From: Chrysophaeum taylorii
Lineage: Eukaryota; Sar; Pelagophyceae; Pelagomonadales; Pelagomonadaceae
Assembly: GCA_029834535.1 (NCBI GenBank)
Contig: JAQMWT010000531.1
Coordinates: forward strand, 186,001-250,000
Length of the DNA stretch: 64,000 bases
Direction: 5' to 3'
Of the stretch, positions 57,801 through 64,000 are shown piece by piece (position 1 is the first letter of the stretch; each line of letters begins with the position of its first letter). The position numbers and the translations under genes were made by a program. The notes beneath the pieces were generated by a model. The model saw only the letters and a program-made list of their open reading frames with translations. It was not told where the DNA came from and made no database searches.

Positions 57801-60800
57801 CTCGTTCATCTTATTCTTGCGCGTCGAGATACCAATCCGCGGCGGCGAAAGGCGTTCTTTTTGCGCGAGCCACGAGCAGTCCTCGATATCGTCGTCGAGG
57901 GTACGAAGGCGTTTTTTGTCGTCGTCGCTTTTTTTCGGCAACAAGACAAAGTGCGTGTCGATCTTGGTCTGCTTGCGCGCGTCGTCCCTCCCGGCAACGA
58001 GTCGTTTGAGCCAGTCGGGGTGCGCGACGCGCGGGACGGGATTTTCGATCTTTTGAAGCTCGGCGGGGATGGTGATGATCTTCCGGATGACGCCCTCCAA
58101 GCGGTCGCGGTAGTAGTCCCAGTCCAACACCTCGCGGACGTCGCCCTCGATCGAGCTGTCTTTGAGCCATTTCCGGAGAAAGTGTCGCCTGACGGCGGGC
58201 TCGGTCGAGAAGATGGCGGTCGGCACCGCCCGGTCGGTGATCGGAGCCCCCGCGGGTTTAGAGGCGATGATCAGCTTGCACTGGATACCCTTGCTGTCGA
58301 CGAGCATGTCGTCGCCCAAAAAGTCGGCCAGCCGGCGAGCTGTAGTCAACGACGTCATCTTGCGGCCTTCGTACTCGCTGACGTCCTTGGACATGGCTCG
58401 GTTTTCCGAGATGAGGTCCAGGAGCTCGTCGTCGTCGATCCCGGCGCCGCGCGCGTCCAGAACGTCGAGGTATTGGTTGGCGACGTCGGCGACGGCCGCG
58501 TAGCACCCCGAAAGCGTGTCCCCTTTGAGGAAGTGCCCGAAGACCTCGGACTGAAAGGTTTTGACGAGTTCGAGCTCGCCGCGCCGCTTCAACTCGAAAC
58601 CCTTGAGCTCGGCGAGCGAGCCGTCGTGGTTGAAGACGGCGTACCGCTTTTTGAGCAACTTACCCTCCTCGGTCGACGCGGGGAGCACCATGCACCGGTA
58701 GGGTCCGTCGACTTCGAAAAATATGGAACACTCGGAGGACGTCGTCCACTCGTTTTTCTCCGCGTCGAGCGTCTGGTATTGGTGGTTGGAGAAGTTGGCG
58801 TGAACGTCGGCGTTGAGCATCGCGCACGGATACGAGAGCTGGATTGTTTTTTTCTTGCCGCCTTCCAATAATAACGGGAACTCGAGGTCAAAGTTCTCGG
58901 GAAAGGTCGAGGGAAGCATGCACCAGATCCCGTCCGTGTCGAGCTCGAGGGGCCGGCCGACGCGCTCCACCAATTCCCGCGCTTGCGTGATGAGGTTGGC
59001 CCCCGTCAGCGTGACGATCCCGGCCATCGGCATCGACCGCCAGCGCGCACCCTTGCGCATCACGTAGCCGTAGAACGAATTCAAGATGCACTTGTGCGCG
59101 AGCTGGAGAGACTCGAACAACAGCTCCTTGTCGCGCGCCGTCGGGTCCTGGTGCTTTTTCTTTCGCCACTTTTTGACCAGCGCCTTGTACTCGTAGCGCC
59201 GATCCCGGAACGCCCGGACGGTGTCGACGTAGAACGAGTTTTCGCGCATGCACACGACGTCCGTCCGATTTTCTTCCTTCACAACCTTGGTCTTTTTGTA
59301 GACCTTTTGCGCGTAGTCGCGCGCGCGCTTCCTCAGCTCCTCCTCGTCGTTTCTTTCTCGCGCGCCTTCTTCTTCTTGCGGTCGTCGTCGCGCGCCGCCG
59401 CCCTCGTACGCGAGCTGGCGGCGGAGCTGGTTGACTTCCGCGGCCGAGGCCGGGTTGAGCTCGCCGCGCCAAATCCAGTCCATCGGTCGCTTGCACTTGT
59501 CGCCGTCGGTTCCGTTGTACGAGCAGTTGGCGCACGTCTCGCGACTCGCGATCGCCGTCGGCTGCAGGCGATTCGTCAAAATAATGTTCGGATACATCGC
59601 GCCGACGTCGAGGTGGTAAATGGAGGGCCTTTGGCGCGACGACGACGACGACGACGACGAGGACTTGTCGTCGAGCATCGTCGCGAGCCGGGTTCTAATT
59701 TCGTCGACGACAGCGTCCAAGTTGGCGCAATCCTCCGCGCGCGCGCCTTCGACTCGAATCGCGAACTTAACGTCCCGCTCGACGTTGTCGATCAACGTGC
59801 GCACGGCCGCCTCGTCGATGGAGAAATCGTACTCGAGATCCGACCGAAACACCCCCGTTTCCAGACACTCGACGTGGCCGCCCACGTAGGTTTCGGATTC
59901 GATGAGCCGCCCTTGGTGGCGCGTCGCTTCGGCCCGCTTGTTGGGCGCGACCACCCGAGCCTTGCGCGCTTCGACGAGGAGCAACGACTCGCACAACGTG
60001 CCCGAGCCCTTTCGGAGGACGTCTTCCGCGCCATTCGGAATCACCGTGCAGAGCGAAAAGATAAACAAATTCACGTAGACGATGTAGAGATAGTAGGTCG
60101 CGACGGCGTCCGAGACCGAGTACGCGGCCATCTCCCTCGGCCGCTCGGCCGCGAATCTCACCATGTCCTCGGGGTCGACCTCGACCGGGTCATACCCCAG
60201 CTTGCACTTTGTGACCGCCTTCAATCCCTGAGACCCCTGCGGCAAGTAGGAATCTCGTTTGACCCAGTAAAACGCGTCGAGGTGAACGGGCCCCCGCGTC
60301 CCTCGAAATTCGTCCTCGCCGTCCACCCCCAACGCTCCGCCCAAATCCATACCGTGCTCCTGGCACCGTCGCTTCAAAAAGGGCCAATCAAAATAATCCC
60401 CGTTGTACGTCACGTACACGTGCGGCTTGATGTCGCGGCAATGTCGAATAAATCGCTCCAACAGGCTCGCCTCGTCGACCTCGTTGAACACCTCGAACGG
60501 ACCCCGAAACTGATTCGGACTGTACTCGAAGTTCTCGATATCCTCAGAGACCACGGCCCTCGAAATTATCAAATACCCCTGCCCATCGACCATGTACGAA
60601 ATCATGAACACCTCGTCGTGCTCGGGATTCGGAAACTTGAGCGCGGACTTTGTACATTCGATGTCGAACGCGAGGACCCGAACCGCCGGTTTCTCGATGA
60701 TATTCTGCGCTTCCGCGCCCTCCTTTGTGATCTCGTACCACGCTCCCACCCGAAGATCCAGGTCGATCGCGGCGCGCATCGCGTACGGGATGTCGAATTC

Positions 60801-61175
60801 GCGCATCTCGAATCCTGAAACCTCCAGCTCCTTGCGCGCCGACACCAGCTCCTGCACCGTCCTGAACTTCACCTTGACGTATCTTCGCGTCGCACCGGCC
60901 ACGTGGTCGGGGGCCTCGAGATCCACCAAATCCACGGCTTCCCCGCGATATCGAGACAGCTCGTGCGCCTCCCCACGAACGTAAAAGTACGGCTCGTACG
61001 GAATCAAAGTCCGGAACTGCCTACCATCGCGACTGATCAAAAACAACTCCAACGCCTGCGTTTCGACGCCTTCGCGCACGCTCGTCGCGGGAAGCATGTT
61101 CAACACCCATCCCACGCGCGCCTCGGGACCTTGGTACTCCTCGAAGTCGTTCTTTATCGACGACGCCGTCGACAT
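54893..61175 (-). CDS. POLE: DNA polymerase epsilon catalytic subunit
   Basis: Two exons (61175-55103 and 55035-54893) give 2071 residues, slightly shorter than yeast Pol2. The N-terminal half has a 3'-5' exonuclease (LAFDIECTKSALKFPNPEHD, YNGDYFDWPFL, YSVSDAVATYYLY) and a B-family polymerase (motif A LDVGAMYPNIILTNRLQP, motif B CILNSFYGYVMRKGARW, motif C DTDGIW). The C-terminal half is the inactive polymerase-like fold. It ends in zinc fingers: CASCNLC and CENC, then CIKC and, across the 67-nt intron, L-C-P-C-S-G-K-Y. All catalytic Asp are present. A Ser run (nine) from a GAC microsatellite sits directly before motif A. It makes the leading strand. Divergent from the SDHAF2 gene. Confidence 0.96.
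55036..55102 (-). other. 67-nt intron of POLE
   Basis: Donor GTGAGT, acceptor ATCACGCAG, phase 1. Splicing joins the two halves of the last zinc finger (CIKC and CPC) and moves the stop to 54895-54893. Without it the frame reads Arg/Pro-rich filler. Confidence 0.85.
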
Positions 61176-61652
61176 CGACGACGGTTATTTATAGTGGTGG
61201 GCACTTTTGAATTTCGGTACGTTGTTGTTGTTGTTGTTGTTGTTTGTTGTTGTTGTGAAAGACGACAACTCCGACGACGACGAATGGTGGTGGTATAAAA
61301 TGGCGCCGGTGGTGGAAATATCGGCCTGTTGCCTACATCTGAAGCCACCTCGACAACGTCGTCGTCGATGTGTGCCTACCTGCCTGCCTGCTGCGAAGGA
61401 CCCTCCCTCCTCGTGATGATAGCGCGTCGGAAGGAAGGAATGGCGTGCTCGACAAAAAAAATATCGTCGTTGCAATCAATAATAGTACGTGTGAGCCCCC
61501 CCCGGACGTTGTTGTTTGTCTTCATCAATGATGAAGTCATGTCAACGATAGTAGTAGAGACTGGGCGGTCGGTCGGTCGGTCGTCAAAAGCACAAAAATG
61601 CATACAAACGGTCCGGTGCGTTAAAGACACACAGACGCAACGGACCATCATA
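61176..61652. promoter_or_regulatory. Divergent POLE/SDHAF2 promoter region
   Basis: This 477-bp spacer holds a GTT repeat (61223-61256), a TATAAAA at about 61294 in plus orientation, and GTCG repeats near 61569-61582. Which gene the TATA-like site serves is not clear. Confidence 0.4.
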
Positions 61653-62081
61653 ATGAAGCGGTTCGTCCACTCGAGTCTCCCGCAGATCAGCAAGCTGGCC
61701 CCCGCGCTCGAGGTGAAGGCGAACGCCCGATTCGAGGAGCTCCAGAGGGCTCACCGCGCTGTCCCCGAAGATGCGGAGACGCGTCGGAAGCGGCTCGTGT
61801 ACCGGTCCAAGCAACGCGGGTGGCTCGAAGTGGACCTGTTGCTGGGAAGCTTCGCGACGGAGCACGTGCCGGGGTTGACGCCGGAAGAAGTCGACCAGTA
61901 CGAAGCTATACTAAACTGCGAGACGATCGACATCTTCAACTTTGTCACCGCCAAGGACCCCGTCCCGCCCTCGTTGGACACCCCGGTGATGGCCAAACTC
62001 CAAGCGTTCTGCCGCGAAAACCCCCTCGGGATCGCACCGAACGAATATGCCGTGGCCAAGGCCAAATCTAACTTAACTTAG
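61653..62081 (+). CDS. SDHAF2: SDHAF2/SdhE succinate dehydrogenase flavinylation factor
   Basis: The 142-residue protein is the SdhE/Sdh5 assembly factor that promotes covalent FAD attachment to the flavoprotein subunit of succinate dehydrogenase in mitochondria. The five-helix core starts RRKRLVYRSKQRGWLEVDLL, containing the conserved R-G-x-x-E, continues through LTPEEVDQYEAILNCETIDIF and closes with a final TPVMAKLQAFC helix. The N-terminal ~45 residues are basic and hydroxylated (MKRFVHSSLPQISKL), fitting a mitochondrial presequence. The ATG at 61653 is chosen because the longer upstream reading is not conserved. Its last 14 bp overlap the 3' end of the next gene on the opposite strand. 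Confidence 0.9.
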   Translation: MKRFVHSSLPQISKLAPALEVKANARFEELQRAHRAVPEDAETRRKRLVYRSKQRGWLEVDLLLGSFATEHVPGLTPEEVDQYEAILNCETIDIFNFVTAKDPVPPSLDTPVMAKLQAFCRENPLGIAPNEYAVAKAKSNLT

Positions 62082-62430
62082 TAGCGGGGACGCCCGCGAC
62101 GAGGTCGAGGCTCGACAAGGCGTCCGCGATGTCGGTATGTCTCGATCGGATGAACTTGAAGGCGATGTGCGTGTTCAGTTTGTGTCGGACCATGATCTGC
62201 TTGAGCAACGCGGTCGCGAGAACGCCGTCGATTGCGTCCAGGGCGTCCACCGACAAAAACTCGGGGTACATCGACATCTTATCGATGATGATGTTGACGA
62301 GCGACGGCACCGGTTGGGGCTCGGGCCGCCACACGACGCTCACGGGCTCTTCGCGCCGACACTCTCGCGACTGCTCCTTCTTCGCGAGTCGTCGTCGTTC
62401 TTGTCTTTCATCGCGGTTCTCCTCCATCAA
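62068..62430 (-). CDS. Small helical protein, possibly LRR N-terminal block
   Basis: The 120-residue protein has a basic N-terminus (RDERQERRRLAKKEQSRECRREE). A helical part follows (PVPSLVNIIIDKMSMYPEFL, VDALDAIDGVLATALLKQI, then ADALSSLDLV). That layout resembles the helical block found before leucine-rich repeats in Rad7-type and plant/algal LRR proteins, but no LRRs follow, so it may be a truncated relative. This is a low-confidence comparison. The 3' end overlaps the SDHAF2 3' end by 14 bp, tail to tail. The composition and clean frame favour a real gene. Confidence 0.5.
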   Translation of the reverse strand: MMEENRDERQERRRLAKKEQSRECRREEPVSVVWRPEPQPVPSLVNIIIDKMSMYPEFLSVDALDAIDGVLATALLKQIMVRHKLNTHIAFKFIRSRHTDIADALSSLDLVAGVPATKLS

Positions 62431-62547
62431 CGTCTCGCCAAGAACTCCATCACCTTCTTCAGAACCTCCCTCCTGCGCGGGTAAGGAAGGAAAGATTCGA
62501 CGAGGTCGGTCTCTTCTGAATAATTACGAACAAAACCCTTTTGTTAT

Positions 62548-63087
62548 TTATTCATTCATCTTCTGTTCCGCAACGGGGATGCCCTTGGACCACTGGAGGA
62601 CCGAGACCGGTGTTCTACCGCGGCCGGCGTAAAAGGGATCCTCGAAGGCGAGGGGGAAGCCGTTCTTATTACTTTCGGGAGTAAAAGTGAAGACCACGCA
62701 GTGGCGCAGCCCCCCGAGGCGTGTGCCGGCGTCGACGACGACGCCGTCGGTAGCGCAGAGGTCCAACTGGAGTCTCGAAGGAGTCTCGAGCCAGGGCTGG
62801 ACGTCTTCGAGGGCGACAATGACCGAGACGCCGCTTTCTCCTCGGGGCTTCTCGTGGCGCGCCGCTACGACGAGGAGTACGCGTTGTGCGTCGAGCACGC
62901 GGCACGCGCATGATGCCGCCGGCGACTCGAGACCGAGGGCCGAGACGTCGCCGTCGACGAGCGATTCGAGCCACGGCACGGGCGCGAGCCGCCGAAGGAC
63001 GACGTACCCATCGCTCTGGAATCTCTCCGTGTGCGCCTCGGTGACGCGTCGCGCGCTCTGCAGCGCCGACCACAGGACAAGAATCAT
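62548..63087 (-). CDS. Phytanoyl-CoA dioxygenase-like protein, short and divergent
   Basis: The 179-residue protein begins MILVLWSALQSARR, a possible short leader. ERFQSDGYVVLRRLAPVPWL follows, the usual opening helix and strand of PhyH-type 2-oxoglutarate dioxygenases. The later part (VSVIVALEDVQPW, LQLDLCATDGVVVDAG, CVVFTF) looks like strands of a jelly-roll, with GDVVV-like turn. No H-x-D metal-binding pair is visible, so it may be non-catalytic. The ATG at 63087 is preferred to the upstream Met, which reads through CCAAG repeats. The gene is divergent from a canonical PhyH gene 83 bp away, which suggests a related pair. Confidence 0.5.
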   Translation of the reverse strand: MILVLWSALQSARRVTEAHTERFQSDGYVVLRRLAPVPWLESLVDGDVSALGLESPAASCACRVLDAQRVLLVVAARHEKPRGESGVSVIVALEDVQPWLETPSRLQLDLCATDGVVVDAGTRLGGLRHCVVFTFTPESNKNGFPLAFEDPFYAGRGRTPVSVLQWSKGIPVAEQKMNE

Positions 63088-63170
63088 CCCGGAGGGTTTA
63101 GGAATAGAAACCCAGAGCAAGCAAGCCAAGTCAAGCCAAGTCAAGCCAAGCCAAGCCAAGCCAAGCAAGC
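63088..63170. promoter_or_regulatory. 83-bp divergent promoter with CCAAG repeats
   Basis: The spacer between the two PhyH-like genes carries eight or more imperfect repeats of CAAGC/TCAAGCCAAG directly before the plus-strand ATG. Confidence 0.45.
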
Positions 63171-64000
63171 ATGCTGCTGCGGAGGAACCCGTTCCGGGGG
63201 GTTGTGTCGTCGTCGTCGTCGTCGAGGGTGGACGTGGACGCGTGCCTCCCGGCGAGCGCCATCGCGCAGTTCCGGAAGAAGGGGGCGGTGATGCTGCCCA
63301 AGGTGGTGTCGGCCTCGTGGGTCGCCGCGCTCCGGGAGGCAGCCGAAGCGAACATGAAGTGTCCTGGTCCCCTCTGCGACGAGCACGCCGCCGCGCAGGG
63401 GACGGGCGGGCGGTTTCACGACGACCAGTTCCTCTGGAAGCGGCACGGGGCCTTTGAAGAGTACGTGCTCGAGTCGGGGGTTGGGGGTCTCGCGGCGCGA
63501 GCGATGGGTTCTAAATCTGCGCACATCTTCTACGACCAGCTTCTGGTCAAGGAGCCCGGGACGGTGGCGCCGACGCCCTGGCACAACGACACGAGCTACT
63601 GGCAGCTCGATGGATCCCAGATCTGCTCGGTGTGGCTCGCGCTCGACGACGTCGCGGCCGAGTGCGGCGTCTCGTACGTTTCCGGATCTCATTTGTCGAA
63701 AATCCGGCACGCGGTCACGAATTTTAGCGGCGACCACCATTCGGACAAAAACACGTACGCTGGCTCGGAGCCGTTGGATCCCGTGCCCGACGTCGACGCG
63801 CTGGAAAGGGAGGGGTCTGTCGAGCTTCTCAAGTGGGACATGGAACCGGGCGACGCGATATTGTTTTCGTCTTACGCCATCCACGGAGCCCCCGGCACGC
63901 CGGCCAAGGCCAACCGCCGCCGGGGCTACGCGACGCGCTGGTGCGGGGACGACGTCACCTTCGACGCGAGGCCGGGGACGATGGCGGCCGGCTGGGCCGC
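63171..64000 (+). CDS. Phytanoyl-CoA dioxygenase family protein (3' end outside window)
   Basis: The frame is open from ATG 63171 to the window end, at least 276 residues. It is a PhyH-type Fe(II)/2-oxoglutarate dioxygenase: opening AIAQFRKKGAVMLPKVV, the H-x-D pair in TPWHNDTSYWQ, VWLALDDVAAECGVSYVSGS as the strand pair, a distal His in YAIHGAPG and the cosubstrate Arg in GYATRW. A complete metal and cosubstrate site suggests an active hydroxylase; the substrate is unknown. A Ser run (six, TCG repeat) follows the first ten residues, which are basic (LLRRNPFRG) and could belong to an organelle leader. Confidence 0.88.
   Translation, partial: MLLRRNPFRGVVSSSSSSRVDVDACLPASAIAQFRKKGAVMLPKVVSASWVAALREAAEANMKCPGPLCDEHAAAQGTGGRFHDDQFLWKRHGAFEEYVLESGVGGLAARAMGSKSAHIFYDQLLVKEPGTVAPTPWHNDTSYWQLDGSQICSVWLALDDVAAECGVSYVSGSHLSKIRHAVTNFSGDHHSDKNTYAGSEPLDPVPDVDALEREGSVELLKWDMEPGDAILFSSYAIHGAPGTPAKANRRRGYATRWCGDDVTFDARPGTMAAGWA

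Noticed and set aside
58983-60818. 611-residue plus-strand frame inside POLE
   Set aside because: It lies fully antisense to conserved exonuclease and polymerase motifs and has no domain of its own.
61290-61300. TATA box for SDHAF2
   Set aside because: The site lies about 350 bp before the ATG and no transcript start is known, so it is not called as a separate feature.
1-64000. tRNA, rRNA and CRISPR arrays
   Set aside because: I looked for T-loop-like GGTTCGA contexts and regular spaced repeats in the gaps and found none that fold or repeat suitably; a covariance search was not possible.

Overview
The window is nuclear DNA from a compact, GC-rich eukaryotic genome, most likely a small photosynthetic stramenopile (pelagophyte-like alga). 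The main clues are two nuclear genes for plastid translation, bL28 and a RimP-like factor. Both have signal-peptide-type leaders, and one carries the alanine-serine-alanine-phenylalanine-type cleavage site typical of secondary red-lineage plastids. Other clues are many intronless genes, very short introns (two are exactly 43 nt), spacers of only 11 to 80 bp between start and stop codons, and trinucleotide microsatellites (GAC/GTC, GAT/ATC, GAA) running inside coding sequence as poly-Asp, poly-Ser or poly-Trp. The lineage is an inference; no marker RNA is present.

Layout. 1-4.3 kb: 5'-truncated Sfi1-like repeat protein, small zinc-ribbon membrane protein, SRPBCC protein, coiled-coil acidic protein. 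4.8-9.9 kb (minus strand): FYVE-SYLF protein and a tandem pair of GT90 glycosyltransferases. 10-24.6 kb (plus strand): PL11-like lyase, coilin, YqaJ-type nuclease, MDR oxidoreductase, secretory glycosyltransferase-like protein, PDZ/KEG-repeat protein, LRR kinase. 24.7-27.2 kb: a 2.5 kb DNA transposon-like element whose right end touches the start codon of gamma-tubulin. 27.2-43.4 kb: gamma-tubulin, plastid bL28, TBC Rab-GAP, MYB protein, kinesin, RimP, an orphan, METTL18, a truncated LINE, a four-domain zinc finger/TruA/2OG/FkbM fusion, and a DUF1990 protein. 43.4-49.9 kb: a gene-poor, more AT-rich island with a Helitron helicase relic, a frameshifted MYND gene, repeats and a second LINE family. 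50-54.2 kb: a nine-exon full-size ABCG transporter. 54.9-61.2 kb: DNA polymerase epsilon catalytic subunit. 61.6-64 kb: SDHAF2, a small helical protein and a divergent pair of phytanoyl-CoA-dioxygenase-like genes.

Most genes are unrelated housekeeping or trafficking functions packed tightly, often sharing one very short promoter. The most unusual items are the four-domain fusion enzyme whose pseudouridine-synthase part lacks the expected catalytic aspartate, a coilin with a long acidic minisatellite, a low-complexity insertion in the M-loop of gamma-tubulin, a transposon abutting the gamma-tubulin start codon, and two LINE families recognisable by matching 3' ends and target-site duplications.
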